A stretch of 64,000 nucleotides of DNA from Ancylobacter koreensis (lineage in GTDB: Bacteria; Pseudomonadota; Alphaproteobacteria; Rhizobiales; Xanthobacteraceae), in NCBI RefSeq assembly GCF_023016525.1, contig NZ_JALKCG010000002.1, positions 1 through 64,000 on the forward strand, written 5' to 3'. Below are positions 25,908 to 35,859 of this stretch, in pieces; within the stretch, counting starts at the first letter, position 1; the number at the start of each line of letters is the position of its first letter. The translations under genes and the position numbers were made by a program. Below the pieces are notes generated by a model. That model saw only the letters and a list, made by a program, of their open reading frames with translations. It searched no databases and was not told where the DNA came from.

Positions 25908-26567
25908 TCAGGCGAAAACTTCGCTCAGGAAGTTGCCGGCGAGCGACAGTCCGGTGCGGTCGATGCCGTGGCCGAGCCCGTTGGACAGATGCGCCCGCAC
26001 GGCGATGCCGCGCGTCTCCAGGCTCTCCACCGCGCGCGGCAGAGCGATGGGCGGGACGATCTGGTCGAGGTCGCCATGGACCAGCAGCACCGGCGGGCGT
26101 GCGACGATCTCCGCGTCGAAGGCCTCCATGGCCCGCTCGGGCGGCAGCACATGTATGCCGGAGAAGCCGACGATGCCGGCCGGCGCCACCTTGCGGCGCA
26201 GGCCCGTGTGCAGCGCCATCATCGTGCCCTGGCTGAAGCCGACGAGGGCGAGGCGCGAGCCGGGCAGGCCCAGCCGCGCGAGCTCGGCGTCGAGGAAGCC
26301 GTCGAGCGCGGCATGGGCGCTTTGCACGCCGGTCCAGCGCTCGCGGTCGTCGCGCTCGACATAGCCGAACCATTGCCGGCCGACCGGGGCGACGGCCAGC
26401 GGCTCGGGCGCGTGCGGGGAGACGAAGGCGGCGTCGGGCAGCAGGGGCGCCCAGTATTCGCCGAGGTCGATCAGGTCGCGCCCGTCGGCGCCATAGCCGT
26501 GCAGCAGCACGACGAGCGCGGTGGCCGGGCGGCCGGAGCGGGGCGGCAGGCGCGGTCCGTCGAGCAT
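25908..26567 (-). CDS. Phospholipase/carboxylesterase family alpha/beta hydrolase
   Basis: A 219-residue serine hydrolase close to bacterial carboxylesterases of the YpfH/Abhydrolase_2 type. It opens with ALVVLLHGYGADGRDLIDL, the nucleophile is in LVGFSQGTMMALH near residue 112, the acid in VHGDLDQIVPP near 165 and the histidine in NGLGHGID near 205. No signal peptide is visible. The gene follows the M23 peptidase gene by seven bases on the same strand, so the two are probably co-transcribed. The substrate is not predictable. Confidence 0.85.
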   Translation of the reverse strand: MLDGPRLPPRSGRPATALVVLLHGYGADGRDLIDLGEYWAPLLPDAAFVSPHAPEPLAVAPVGRQWFGYVERDDRERWTGVQSAHAALDGFLDAELARLGLPGSRLALVGFSQGTMMALHTGLRRKVAPAGIVGFSGIHVLPPERAMEAFDAEIVARPPVLLVHGDLDQIVPPIALPRAVESLETRGIAVRAHLSNGLGHGIDRTGLSLAGNFLSEVFA

Positions 26568-26574
26568 GGCGGCC

Positions 26575-28581
26575 TCAGTTGGTGCCGTCGTCGCGCAGGT
26601 CGGCGCCGGAGGCGACCTTGGCGGCCGGGCCGTGATTAAGCAGCGCGTCGATGCGGGTGCGCTCCTGCTCGAAGGAGGCGAGGATGCGCCCGTCGAGCGC
26701 CCGCCCGCGCGGCAGGCGGATGCGCATCGGGTCGACGAAGCGCCCGTTCACCAGCACCTCGTAGTGCAGATGCGCGCCGGTGGAGAGGCCGGTCGAGCCG
26801 ATATAGCCGATGAGCTGGCCCTGCCGCACGCGCAGACCCTCGCGAATGCCCTTGGCGAAGCCGGACTGGTGCGAATAGGTCGTCACATAGCCGTTGGCGT
26901 GCTGGATCTCGATGCGCCGGCCATAGCCGGAGGTCCAGGCCGCCTTGGCGATGACGCCGTTGCCGGCGGCGTAGATCGGCGTGCCGGTGCGGTCGGCCCA
27001 GTCGACGCCGGAATGCAGGCGGCTGTAGCCGAGGATCGGGTGGCGGCGCATGCCGAAGCCGGAACGCAGCTGGCCGCCCGAGATCGGCTTGCGCACGAGG
27101 AACTTCTTCGCGCTCTTGCCGGCGTCGTCATAGAAGTCGATGAGCCCGTCATCGGGCGTCTGGTAGCGGTAATAGCGCCGCTCCTCGCCGCCGACCGTCA
27201 GCCCGGCATAGAGCACGCCGCCGGCGCCGCCCGCCTCGTCCGGCTCGTACACCACTTCGAGCGAATCGCCTGTGCGCACGCGGCGCTGGAAGTCCACGTC
27301 GAAGGAATAGACGCGGATCATGCTTTCGATGACCGGACGCGGCACCTCGTGGCGCAGCGCGGTTTCCCAAATGCTGTCATAGAGGGTGATGCCGCGACCG
27401 CCGCCCTCGTCGCTGTCGTCGTCCGGCGCCACGTCGGCCACCTGCATGTCGGCCGGCTCCTGCACGGGCAGGAACTTGCCGAGATCGGACAGCGCGACCG
27501 TGCCCTGGTGGCCATTGTCGCCGAACACGCCCACCCGCAGAGGCACCACGCCGTTGCCCGAGGCGTCCAGCAGCACCTTGAGACGCAGGCCGGGCGACAG
27601 CCGGCCCTGCAGTTCGCGCGCGTTGAAGGCGGCGGCGGCGGCATCGGCGGAGACCTGCGCGACGCCCATGTCGACGAGGATGGAGGCGACCGTGTCGCCG
27701 GCCTTGGCGACGACGGTGCGCTCCGACCAGTCATTGCCGCCGGAGGCGTCGTCGGCCGATTTGTCGACTGAGCTCATATTGTCGGGCTGGTGCAGCGCGT
27801 TCACCGGATCGGCCGCGCCGGAAGGCGCATAGGCCAGCGCGCCGGCCTTGGTACCGATGGCGCCGGCCATGCCGGCGGCAGCGACGCCGGGCAAAGCGGG
27901 CGCGCGGTTCTCGGCGGGAAGGCTGAATTCGGCGGTCTCGCGCACCTTCATCAGCACGTCTTCCATCGGAAGCTCGGCGGCGAAACGGGCGCTCGGCGGC
28001 AGGGAGCCGATGTCGCGCAGCGCGATGGTGAGTTCGCCCGTGGGCTCGGCCTGCGCGGCGTCGGCGTCGCTGTTGTCGGTGGATTCGGCGACCAGCTTGG
28101 CCGGGTTGAAGCGCGGCACGTCGACCGAGGCGGAGGTGACGGCCTGGGCGAGGTTGGTGGCGACCTTGGTGACGGCGCGCACCTTGATGATCTCGCGGTC
28201 GCCGTCCTTCGAGGTGGTGGAGAGGCGCAGCGTCTGCTTGGCGCTGAAGCTCTCGGAAAGGAGCGACATGCGGTCGCCCTTGCGGGCGACGTTGGAGGGG
28301 CGCTCGCCGGCGGCCAGCGCGCCGCGCAGGGCTGAGCGGACGGTCTCCGGAGACTGCGCGAAGCGGTATTCGCCGTCGAGCGCGGCATAGACCGCGCCGC
28401 CCATCAGCGCGGCGCCGCAGATGCCCGTCAGCAGCGTGGCCATGAGCCAGCGGATGGACACCCGGCGGCGGTTGATCGGCTCCTCGGCGTCGCCGTCGAC
28501 ACCGAGCGGCGGCTCGTCGCCGAGGTCGAAGCCCGCGGCCTGGGAGCGCCGTGCGCCGGCTGGTCCGCGTCTGCTCTCCAA
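26575..28581 (-). CDS. M23 family peptidoglycan endopeptidase, membrane-anchored
   Basis: A 668-residue envelope protein. A hydrophilic leader with DLGDEPPL precedes one membrane helix (WLMATLLTGICGAALMGGAVYA, split here by position about 45-65). A long periplasmic region includes a LysM-like segment (TVVAKAGDTVASILVDMGV). The C-terminal LytM/peptidase_M23 domain has HPILGYSRLHSGVDW with zinc ligands H and D, and LSTGAHLHYEVLVNG with the HxH pair near residue 605. All zinc ligands are present, so it is likely an active D,D-endopeptidase. The start is taken as TTG at 28581 behind GGGGAA; no ATG suits. It leads a two-gene operon with the carboxylesterase. Confidence 0.87.
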   Translation of the reverse strand: MESRRGPAGARRSQAAGFDLGDEPPLGVDGDAEEPINRRRVSIRWLMATLLTGICGAALMGGAVYAALDGEYRFAQSPETVRSALRGALAAGERPSNVARKGDRMSLLSESFSAKQTLRLSTTSKDGDREIIKVRAVTKVATNLAQAVTSASVDVPRFNPAKLVAESTDNSDADAAQAEPTGELTIALRDIGSLPPSARFAAELPMEDVLMKVRETAEFSLPAENRAPALPGVAAAGMAGAIGTKAGALAYAPSGAADPVNALHQPDNMSSVDKSADDASGGNDWSERTVVAKAGDTVASILVDMGVAQVSADAAAAAFNARELQGRLSPGLRLKVLLDASGNGVVPLRVGVFGDNGHQGTVALSDLGKFLPVQEPADMQVADVAPDDDSDEGGGRGITLYDSIWETALRHEVPRPVIESMIRVYSFDVDFQRRVRTGDSLEVVYEPDEAGGAGGVLYAGLTVGGEERRYYRYQTPDDGLIDFYDDAGKSAKKFLVRKPISGGQLRSGFGMRRHPILGYSRLHSGVDWADRTGTPIYAAGNGVIAKAAWTSGYGRRIEIQHANGYVTTYSHQSGFAKGIREGLRVRQGQLIGYIGSTGLSTGAHLHYEVLVNGRFVDPMRIRLPRGRALDGRILASFEQERTRIDALLNHGPAAKVASGADLRDDGTN

Positions 28582-28842
28582 CGGGTTCCCCGCGTTTCCC
28601 CGCGTTCCGTTACCGCGGTCGCTGACCGCCGCCGGACGCACTGTTCGACTTGGAGCCCGCCGCGGCGGACCTTTTCGGATGGTTCGGCAATACCCCTTGG
28701 CGGGGCCGGTCGCGACGATGCCGCCGGCGACCCTTGCCGTCAACCCGCACGGCCGGCGAATCGCCTCCCATACGGAGCCGGCGATCTAAATCCGGCCCTC
28801 ACGGCGAAAGCATGGCGGGCGCCGATTATCGCAGGCCGGCCA

Positions 28843-30162
28843 TCACTGCGCGCTGGCGGAGCGGCGCCGCAGCGGCGAGGGCGGCGGCAGCGGCACCCGC
28901 GCGAGGGTGGCGGGCGCGGCGGCGTTCGGCGGCGCGGTGTCGGCCCGCACGAAATCCGCCTGCAGCGGCATCGGCGCGCCGATGGCGAGCGGCTTGTGCA
29001 GGGCGGGCACCGTCGCCTGCGCGGCCACGATCTGCGTGCCGGCCGGCGGTGCGATGCCCTGCCAGGCGGTGGCCGGAGATTCGGGATTGCGCAGGATCGG
29101 CGCGGGGCCGGAGAGCGGGGCGGACGTGCCGCCCGTCGTCGAGGCGAGCGCCAGCGCGGCGACGGGCTTCGGTGCCGCCGGGGGAGCCGGTGCGAGCGGC
29201 GCGGCACGGGCGACGAGGGCCTCCGGCGCGGCCGAGGGGCCGCCATAGCGCTTGAAGAAGCTCCAGATCTCCTGCGGCGCGTCGAGCCCGCTGCGGCGCG
29301 GGCCGAGCAGCACCGAGGCCAGCGCGTCCACCGCATCGGTCGACTGCGAGGGCGGCTGGTGGCCGCCGGCGACCTCGTAATAGGCGACCTCGCCGCCGGG
29401 CGCGCAGCGCGTCCACCGGGTGATGCGCGCATGCGGGGCGCTGGCGACCTCCGGCTTGGCGCAGCCGTCGAGGCGGGCGAACAGGGCGGCGGTGGCGTCC
29501 GCCGACATCAGCCGCGCGCCGGGCGTGGGGCGGCCGAACATCGGCACGATGGGATCGTAGGTGCCGTTCATCAGCAGGATCGGCACCGGCTTCGAGGGCC
29601 GGCAGCTGTCGGAATAGCCGACCGGCACCGTCATCATCATCGTCGCATAGGCCTGGAAGCGCTCGGCAAAGCGGCAGGCGACATAGGCGGTCAGGAAGCC
29701 GCCATTGGAGAAGCCCATGAGATAGGCGCGCGAGGGATCGGCGATGCCCTGCGCCGCCAGCTTGTCGAGCAGGTCGACGACGAAGCGACCATCGTCGCGC
29801 TTGTAGAGCAGCGGGATGAAGCCGGCGATCGAGCTGCGCCCGTCGTTCCACAGGAGGTTCAGCCCCTTGGGATAGGCGACGGCGAAGCCCTCGCGGTCGG
29901 CCACTGCGTCGAGGTCGAGATAGCGCTGCATCATGCCGGCGGGCTGGAGCGCGCCATGCAGGGCGATCACCAGCGGCAGCGGGCCGGGTGGGGCGTTCTT
30001 CGGCAGGTGGAGAATATATTCGCGCGTCAGCCCGCCCGAGACGAGGGTGCGCTCGCTGTTGCGGGCCGCCTCGCGGGTCTGTGCCTGCGCGCCGCCCGCG
30101 AGCGCCATCCCGGCGAGCAGGAACAATGCGCCGATCACGACACTGGGTTTCGCGAAATGCAT
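28843..30162 (-). CDS. Secreted PHB-depolymerase/LpqC-like polyester esterase
   Basis: A 439-residue exported hydrolase. Residues 1-27 are a signal peptide ending GGAQAQ. The esterase domain has LPLVIALHGALQPAGMMQ near residue 65, the lipase-box nucleophile GFSNGGFLTAYVACRF near 145, PILLMNGTYDPIVPMFG with the acid near 200, and AGGHQPPSQS with the histidine near 265. The family includes extracellular PHB depolymerases and feruloyl esterases. The last 160 residues are an Ala/Pro-rich region without a known domain. ATG at 30162 gives the signal peptide directly. The substrate is not known. Confidence 0.82.
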   Translation of the reverse strand: MHFAKPSVVIGALFLLAGMALAGGAQAQTREAARNSERTLVSGGLTREYILHLPKNAPPGPLPLVIALHGALQPAGMMQRYLDLDAVADREGFAVAYPKGLNLLWNDGRSSIAGFIPLLYKRDDGRFVVDLLDKLAAQGIADPSRAYLMGFSNGGFLTAYVACRFAERFQAYATMMMTVPVGYSDSCRPSKPVPILLMNGTYDPIVPMFGRPTPGARLMSADATAALFARLDGCAKPEVASAPHARITRWTRCAPGGEVAYYEVAGGHQPPSQSTDAVDALASVLLGPRRSGLDAPQEIWSFFKRYGGPSAAPEALVARAAPLAPAPPAAPKPVAALALASTTGGTSAPLSGPAPILRNPESPATAWQGIAPPAGTQIVAAQATVPALHKPLAIGAPMPLQADFVRADTAPPNAAAPATLARVPLPPPSPLRRRSASAQ

Positions 30163-30471
30163 GGAACGCAACCTCGAACACGACGGGTTTCGCGTGGAAC
30201 CCGTTAAGACAGCCGATTTCCGACAATTAAAAGGCGAAGATGGTTAACGCCCCGTCTCCATGCCGCTTCGCGCGTCATTCCGGTGTGGCGCAAAGCGGCT
30301 AAAAGAGGGTGGCCTCGCCGCGAAGCCTTGGGCTAGGGTGCCCGTGCTGCGGCGCAACCGGAACAAGAAGCGCCGCGGGAGGAACGATAGACGCCACCTT
30401 TGGAATGATTGCGAACTGCAATCGTTTCCGCTACGCACACATCATATTCCTGAGTGATCTGGGACACCGAC
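30163..30471. promoter_or_regulatory. Upstream region of sdhCDAB with an inverted repeat
   Basis: No gene is seen in the 309 bases. GATTGC-GAACT-GCAATC at 30407-30423 is a perfect 6-5-6 inverted repeat about 50 bases before sdhC, so it may be an operator in the sdh promoter. The divergent esterase promoter must also lie here. Confidence 0.4.
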
Positions 30472-30864
30472 ATGGCAGGAGCGGCCGAGCGGCCTCTTTC
30501 CCCGCATCTGCAGATTTACCGGCCGATGCTGACGATGATGATGTCCATCGTGCATCGCATTACCGGCGTGGCGCTTTATTTCGGCACGCTTCTGCTCGTG
30601 ATCTGGCTGATCGCCGCCGCGAGTTCCGAGCGCGCCTTCGACGTCGTGAACGGGCTGTTCGGCAGCTGGCTCGGCCTTCTCGTGCTGGTCGGCTACAGCT
30701 GGGCGCTGATCCACCACACGCTGGGCGGCATCCGCCACTTCGTCTGGGACACCGGCGCCGGCTTCGGCCCCGAATGGCGTGAGGTGCTGGCCCGCGCCAC
30801 CATCGGCGGCTCCATCGGCCTCACCGTGCTGCTGTGGATCGCCATCTGGCTGGTGAAGGGCTGA
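30472..30864 (+). CDS. sdhC: Succinate dehydrogenase cytochrome b556 subunit
   Basis: A 130-residue membrane anchor of respiratory complex II with three helices. The conserved quinone and heme region [21 protein letters not shown] is split around residues 13-35 (Ser and Arg of the SxxHRxTG motif at SIVHRITG). The heme-ligand histidine is in [15 protein letters not shown] near residue 80. ATG at 30472 follows the motif-poor leader and fits homologue length. It is the first gene of sdhCDAB, with four bases to sdhD. Confidence 0.95.
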   Translation: MAGAAERPLSPHLQIYRPMLTMMMSIVHRITGVALYFGTLLLVIWLIAAASSERAFDVVNGLFGSWLGLLVLVGYSWALIHHTLGGIRHFVWDTGAGFGPEWREVLARATIGGSIGLTVLLWIAIWLVKG

Positions 30865-30868
30865 TCTC

Positions 30869-31267
30869 ATGAGCGCAACTCCGGGTTCTTCGCTGCGCAC
30901 GCCGCGCCGCCGGGTCGCCGGCCTCGGCTCGGCCCGCTCCGGCACCGGCCATTTCTGGCTCCAGCGCGTCACCGCGCTCGGCAATCTCATCCTGATCCTG
31001 ATCGCCCTGCCCATCGTAATATGCGTGGCGGGCAGCGGCTACGCGGCGACCGTGGCCACGCTCGGGCACCCGCTGGTGGCCATCGTGCTGCTGCTGATGC
31101 TGCTCTCGGTCTCGCTGCACATGCGCATCGGCATGCAGGTGGTGATCGAGGATTACGTCCATCACGAGGGGGCGAAAGTGCTGGCGCTGATCGCCAACAC
31201 CTTCTTCACGACGGCAGTCGGGCTGGCCGGCGCCTTCGCCATCCTCAAGATCAGTTTCGGAGGCTGA
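30869..31267 (+). CDS. sdhD: Succinate dehydrogenase hydrophobic membrane anchor subunit
   Basis: A 132-residue anchor subunit with three hydrophobic helices (about 35-55, 62-80 and 100-125). The conserved [14 protein letters not shown] near residue 30 and [18 protein letters not shown] near 80-97 supply the heme/quinone contact His and the Asp-Tyr pair. It begins four bases after sdhC and ends five before sdhA, so all are in one transcript. Confidence 0.95.
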   Translation: MSATPGSSLRTPRRRVAGLGSARSGTGHFWLQRVTALGNLILILIALPIVICVAGSGYAATVATLGHPLVAIVLLLMLLSVSLHMRIGMQVVIEDYVHHEGAKVLALIANTFFTTAVGLAGAFAILKISFGG

Positions 31268-31272
31268 CGACC

Positions 31273-33108
31273 ATGGCCGGGGCCACTTCCGCCAATGGCG
31301 CTTCCAACGGGGCGGCGCACGCCGCCTACCCGATCACCGACCACACCTATGACGTGGTTGTGGTGGGCGCCGGCGGCGCCGGGCTGCGTGCCGTCGTGGG
31401 CTGCTCGGAAGCCGGGCTGCGCACCGCCTGCGTGACCAAGGTGTTCCCCACCCGCTCGCATACGGTGGCGGCGCAGGGCGGCATCGCCGCCTCGCTCGGC
31501 AACATGGGCAACGACGACTGGCGCTTCCACATGTACGACACCGTGAAGGGGTCGGACTGGCTGGGCGACCAGGACGCCATCGAATATCTGGTGCGCCACG
31601 CCCCCGCCGCCGTCTACGAGCTGGAGCACTGGGGCGTGCCCTTCTCGCGCACCGAGGAAGGCCGCATCTACCAGCGCCCCTTCGGCGGCATGACGGTGGA
31701 GTACGGCAAGAGCCCGGCGCAGCGCACCTGCGCCGCCGCCGACCGCACCGGCCACGCTATCCTGCACACGCTCTACGGCGCCGCGCTGAAGCATTCCGCC
31801 GAGTTCTTCATCGAGTATTTCGCGCTCGACCTGATCATGGACGATGACGGGCGCTGCCGCGGCATCGTCGCCCTGAAGATGGACGACGGCACGCTGCACC
31901 GCTTCCGCGCGCAGACCGTGATCCTCGCCACCGGCGGCTATGGCCGGGCCTATTTCTCCGCGACCAGCGCCCACACCTGTACGGGGGATGGGAATGCAAT
32001 GGTTCTCCGCGCGGGCCTGCCGCTGCAGGACATGGAGTTCGTGCAGTTCCACCCGACCGGCATCTACGGCTCGGGCTGCCTGATCACCGAGGGCGCGCGC
32101 GGCGAGGGCGGCTATCTCACCAATTCGGACGGCGAGCGCTTCATGGAACGCTACGCGCCTTCCGCCAAGGACCTCGCCTCGCGCGACGTGGTCTCGCGCT
32201 CCATGACCATGGAGATCCGCGAGGGCCGGGGCGTCGGCAAGAACAAGGATCACATCTACCTGCACCTCGACCATCTCGACCCGGCGATCCTGCATGAGCG
32301 CCTGCCGGGTATCTCCGAGAGCGCGAAGATCTTCGCCGGTGTCGACGTGACCAAGGAGCCGATCCCGGTGCTGCCGACCGTGCACTACAACATGGGCGGC
32401 ATCCCGACGAACTTCCACGGCGAGGTCGTCACCAAGAAGGCCGGCAATCCCGACCATGTGGTGCCGGGCCTGATGGCGGTGGGCGAATGCGCCTGCGTGT
32501 CGATCCACGGCGCCAACCGCCTCGGCTCCAACTCGCTGACCGACCTCGTGGTGTTCGGCCGCGCGGCGGCGCTGCGCTGCGCCGAGCTGCTGACCCCCGG
32601 CGACAAGCAGCCCGAGCTGCCGTCGAATTCGGCCGAGCTGGCGCTCTCGCGCCTCGACCGCTTCCGCAATGCCCATGGCGGCACGCCGACCGCCGAGCTG
32701 CGCCTTTCCATGCAGAAGGTGATGCAGAACAACTGCGCGGTCTACCGCACCGGCGAGGTGCTGGAGGAGGGCCGCAAGCTGATCGCCGACGTGTTCGCCG
32801 GCACCGGCGACATCGACGTTACCGACCGCTCGCTGATCTGGAACTCCGACCTCATCGAGACGCTGGAGTACGACAACCTCATCGCGCTCGCCACGGTGAC
32901 GATGGAAAGCGCCGCCGCCCGCACCGAGAGCCGCGGCGCCCATGCGCGCGAGGACTTCCCCGAGCGCGACGACGCCCACTGGATGAAGCACACGCTGGCC
33001 TTCGTGGATTTCGAGAAGCAGAGCGTGCGGCTCGACGAGCGCCCGGTGCACACCTACACGCTGTCCAACGACATCCAGTACATCGAGCCGCGCAAGCGGG
33101 TTTATTGA
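31273..33108 (+). CDS. sdhA: Succinate dehydrogenase flavoprotein subunit
   Basis: A 611-residue FAD subunit that oxidises succinate to fumarate. The dinucleotide motif [12 protein letters not shown] is near residue 30 and the covalent-FAD histidine in [15 protein letters not shown] near 60. The substrate-site segments are [23 protein letters not shown] (near 258-280, read in two parts) and the Arg region [13 protein letters not shown] near 415. The length agrees with alphaproteobacterial SdhA. It is the third gene of the sdhCDAB operon. Confidence 0.97.
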   Translation: MAGATSANGASNGAAHAAYPITDHTYDVVVVGAGGAGLRAVVGCSEAGLRTACVTKVFPTRSHTVAAQGGIAASLGNMGNDDWRFHMYDTVKGSDWLGDQDAIEYLVRHAPAAVYELEHWGVPFSRTEEGRIYQRPFGGMTVEYGKSPAQRTCAAADRTGHAILHTLYGAALKHSAEFFIEYFALDLIMDDDGRCRGIVALKMDDGTLHRFRAQTVILATGGYGRAYFSATSAHTCTGDGNAMVLRAGLPLQDMEFVQFHPTGIYGSGCLITEGARGEGGYLTNSDGERFMERYAPSAKDLASRDVVSRSMTMEIREGRGVGKNKDHIYLHLDHLDPAILHERLPGISESAKIFAGVDVTKEPIPVLPTVHYNMGGIPTNFHGEVVTKKAGNPDHVVPGLMAVGECACVSIHGANRLGSNSLTDLVVFGRAAALRCAELLTPGDKQPELPSNSAELALSRLDRFRNAHGGTPTAELRLSMQKVMQNNCAVYRTGEVLEEGRKLIADVFAGTGDIDVTDRSLIWNSDLIETLEYDNLIALATVTMESAAARTESRGAHAREDFPERDDAHWMKHTLAFVDFEKQSVRLDERPVHTYTLSNDIQYIEPRKRVY

Positions 33109-33129
33109 GCCGGGGAACGATCTTTCGCC

Positions 33130-33912
33130 ATGGTCCAGCTCACGCTTCCGAAGAACTCGCAGATCACCGAAGGCAAGGTGTGGCCCAAGCCCGCCGGCGC
33201 CAACCGGCTGACCGAGTACAAGATCTATCGCTGGAACCCGGATGACGGGAAGAATCCGAGCGTCGACACCTATTATGTCGATCGCGACGACTGCGGCCCG
33301 ATGGTGCTGGACGGGCTCATCTACATCAAGAACGCCATCGACCCGACGCTGACCTTCCGCCGCTCCTGCCGCGAGGGCATCTGCGGCTCCTGCGCGATGA
33401 ACATCGACGGCACCAACACGCTGGCCTGCCTCAAGAGCATGGACGACGTGACGGCCTCCTCGGTGAAGATCTACCCGCTGCCGCACATGCCTGTCGTGAA
33501 GGACCTGGTGCCCGACCTCACCCAGTTCTACGCCCAGCACGCCTCGGTCGAGCCGTGGCTGCACACGCAGACGCCGGCGCCCGAGAAGGAATGGCGGCAG
33601 GCGCGCGGCGACCGCGAGAAGCTCGACGGGCTCTACGAGTGCATCCTGTGCGCCTGCTGCTCCACCTCCTGCCCGAGCTACTGGTGGAACGGCGACCGCT
33701 ATCTCGGCCCGGCGGCGCTGCTGCAGGCCTATCGCTGGCTGATCGACAGCCGCGACGAGGCGACGGGCGACCGGCTCGACGATCTGGAAGACCCGTTCCG
33801 GCTCTATCGCTGCCACACCATCATGAACTGCGCCAAGGCCTGCCCGAAGGGGCTGAACCCCGCCAAGGCGATCGCCGAGATAAAGAAGATGATGGTGGCG
33901 CGCCAGTTCTGA
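33130..33912 (+). CDS. sdhB: Succinate dehydrogenase iron-sulfur subunit
   Basis: A 260-residue subunit carrying three clusters between flavin and quinone. The [2Fe-2S] ligands are in [16 protein letters not shown] with TLACL (about 79-101). The [4Fe-4S] ligands are in [16 protein letters not shown] near 175, and the [3Fe-4S] site in [17 protein letters not shown] near 230. All expected cysteines are present. It closes the sdhCDAB operon; dispersed palindromic repeats follow. Confidence 0.97.
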   Translation: MVQLTLPKNSQITEGKVWPKPAGANRLTEYKIYRWNPDDGKNPSVDTYYVDRDDCGPMVLDGLIYIKNAIDPTLTFRRSCREGICGSCAMNIDGTNTLACLKSMDDVTASSVKIYPLPHMPVVKDLVPDLTQFYAQHASVEPWLHTQTPAPEKEWRQARGDREKLDGLYECILCACCSTSCPSYWWNGDRYLGPAALLQAYRWLIDSRDEATGDRLDDLEDPFRLYRCHTIMNCAKACPKGLNPAKAIAEIKKMMVARQF

Positions 33913-33936
33913 CGCGCAGCCGCCAGGCAGAACACC

Positions 33937-34029
33937 GTCATGGCCGGGCTTGTCCCGGCCATCCACGTTTTCGGGGCCTGAGCGCACGGAAGGCGTGGAG
34001 GCCCGGCCCGAGGCCGGGCATGACGTGGT
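33937..34029. repeat. Dispersed palindromic repeat, type B, copy 1
   Basis: Two hairpins, GTCATGGCCGGG...CCCGGCCATCCACG and the mirrored GGAGGCCCGGCCCGAGGCCGGGCATGACG half, enclose AAGGCGTGGA. The unit recurs at 43657-43746. It lies just after sdhB and may act as a transcript end. Confidence 0.75.
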
Positions 34030-34074
34030 TGGGCATGACTTGGTTTGGCATGACGTGGTTCAGTTTGAATCATC

Positions 34075-34170
34075 GTCATCCCGGACGAAGCGCAGCTTCG
34101 AGCCGGGATCGCGTGCCGCTCTCTTTCCTGACGACGATCCCGGATCGGCCTTTCGGCCGTCCGGGATGAC
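34075..34170. repeat. Dispersed palindromic repeat, type A, copy 1
   Basis: The outer arms GTCATCCCGGACG (34075-34087) and CGTCCGGGATGAC (34158-34170) pair perfectly. Inside are GAGCCGGGATCGC and GATCCCGGATCGGCC. Related units lie at 41747-41837 and 47181-47303. Confidence 0.8.
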
Positions 34171-34243
34171 GGCGGCGGGGACGACGGCGGAGGGTGCGAC
34201 CGCCCGGCTTGCACGCCGCCTCCGCGCCTGTCTCTCTAGGCGC

Positions 34244-35107
34244 ATGTCCGCCGCCCGCCCCACCTTCCGCTTCGCGCCGAGCCCGAACGGGCTCCTGCAT
34301 CTCGGCCACGCCCGCTCGGCGCTGCTGAACGCCGATATGGCGAATGCGGCCGGCGGGCGGCTGCTGCTGCGCATCGAGGATATCGACGCCGCGCGCTGCC
34401 GGCCGGAATACGAGGCGGCGATCCTCGACGACCTCGCCTGGCTCGGCCTCGATTGGGAGCACCCGGTGCGGCGCCAGTCCGAACATTTCGCCGACTACGC
34501 ATCGGCCCTGGCGCGGCTGGAGGCGATGGGCCTCGTCTATGCCAGCTTCGAGAGCCGGGGCGACATACGCCGCGCGCTGGCGGGCCGGCCGGATGCACCG
34601 CGCGACCCGGACGGGGCACTGCTTTCTCCCTTTCCCCGTTCGGCCATGACTGAGGCGGAGCGCACGGCGCGGCGTCAGGCGGGCGAACCCTATGCGCTGC
34701 GGCTGGACATGGCGCGGGCGGCGCGTTTCGCGGGCCCGCTCGGCTGGTGCGAGGTGCCGGCGGAAGGGGGCGAGGGCGAGAGCGTCGCCGCCGATCCGCT
34801 CGCCTGGGGCGACGTGGTGATCGCCCGCAAGGAGGTGCCGACCTCCTACCATCTCGCCGTCGTCGTCGACGACGCGCTCCAGGGCGTTACCCATGTGGTG
34901 CGCGGGGCGGACTTGAAGGCGGCGACCTCGGTGCACCGGTTGCTGCAGGTGCTGCTCGGCCTGCCGGCGCCGCTCTACACCCATCATTCCCTGCTGCTGG
35001 ATGCGGAGGGCCACAAGCTGTCGAAATCCATCGGCTCGGAAAGCCTCGCCGCCCTGCGCTCTGCGGGCGTCACGCCGGACGAGGTGCGCAGGCGCGCCGG
35101 GCTGTAG
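34244..35107 (+). CDS. gluQ: Glutamyl-Q tRNA(Asp) synthetase
   Basis: A 287-residue paralogue of the GluRS catalytic domain that puts glutamate on queuosine-34 of tRNA(Asp). The class I signature is APSPNGLLHLGHARSAL near residue 13, DIDAARCRPEY is near 45, and the KLSKS loop is in EGHKLSKSIGSESL near 260. The anticodon-binding half of true GluRS is missing, as expected. The zinc-binding cysteines of the E. coli enzyme are not seen (the segment reads LVYASFESRGDI), which is common in this group. ATG at 34244 places the HIGH-type motif near the N-terminus. Confidence 0.93.
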   Translation: MSAARPTFRFAPSPNGLLHLGHARSALLNADMANAAGGRLLLRIEDIDAARCRPEYEAAILDDLAWLGLDWEHPVRRQSEHFADYASALARLEAMGLVYASFESRGDIRRALAGRPDAPRDPDGALLSPFPRSAMTEAERTARRQAGEPYALRLDMARAARFAGPLGWCEVPAEGGEGESVAADPLAWGDVVIARKEVPTSYHLAVVVDDALQGVTHVVRGADLKAATSVHRLLQVLLGLPAPLYTHHSLLLDAEGHKLSKSIGSESLAALRSAGVTPDEVRRRAGL

Positions 35108-35161
35108 CGCGCGCCCGCGATCGGGGCTACCGAGAAGGGCAATTTACCAACGGGATGCCCG

Positions 35162-35854
35162 ATGATTCCCTGGATCCTGCTCGACACCGCGCCCGTGCCC
35201 GGAGGGGCCGGCGAACTGCGCCTCAAGCGGCGGGGTGCCGAATTCTCCATCATGGCCGGGGCGACCGAGCTGATGAACAGCCGCCTGAGCGGCTCCGAGC
35301 AGGCGCTTGCCACGCTTTCCTGCGCGCGCCTCGCCGGGCACCCGGCACCGCGCCTGCTGATCGGCGGGCTCGGCATGGGCTTCACCTTGCGCGCCGCGCT
35401 CGGTGAGGTCGGGCCCGAGGCGCGCATCGTGGTGGCCGAGCTGGTGCCCGCGGTGATCGCCTGGGCGCGCGGGCCGATGGCGGAACTGTTCGCGGGCAGC
35501 CTCGACGATCCCCGCGTCAGCCTGCACGAGGGCGACGTCGCCGAGGCGATCCGTGCCGGCCGGGCGGGCTACGACGCCATATTGCTCGACGTCGACAACG
35601 GGCCGGGCGGGCTGACGCGCGCCGCCAATGACGGGCTCTACAGCCCCGCCGGGCTCGGCGCCGCGCGCGCGGCCCTGCGCCCCGGCGGCGTGCTGGCGGT
35701 GTGGTCTTCGGCACCCGATGACGGCTTCACCCGGCGCCTGCGCCACGCCGGCTTCGCGGTGGAGGAGGCGCGGGTGCGCGCCCATGGCAAGAGCGGGGCG
35801 CGGCATGTGATCTGGCTGGCCGTCAGGCCGGACCGCCGGGCGCCGCAGGAGTAA
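35162..35854 (+). CDS. Spermidine-synthase-like SAM-dependent methyltransferase-fold protein
   Basis: A 230-residue protein with the Rossmann fold of spermidine synthases and related methyltransferases. LLIGGLGMGFTLRAAL near residue 65 is the glycine-rich nucleotide loop, VVAELVPAVIAWA near 92 supplies the acidic cofactor contact, and DAILLDVDNGPGGL near 140 is the post-I acidic motif. The gatekeeping residues of true PAPT enzymes were not verified, so polyamine synthesis is not claimed. RBS-like AGGAG at its end serves the next gene, which starts five bases past its stop. Confidence 0.75.
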   Translation: MIPWILLDTAPVPGGAGELRLKRRGAEFSIMAGATELMNSRLSGSEQALATLSCARLAGHPAPRLLIGGLGMGFTLRAALGEVGPEARIVVAELVPAVIAWARGPMAELFAGSLDDPRVSLHEGDVAEAIRAGRAGYDAILLDVDNGPGGLTRAANDGLYSPAGLGAARAALRPGGVLAVWSSAPDDGFTRRLRHAGFAVEEARVRAHGKSGARHVIWLAVRPDRRAPQE

Positions 35855-35859
35855 AGGCG

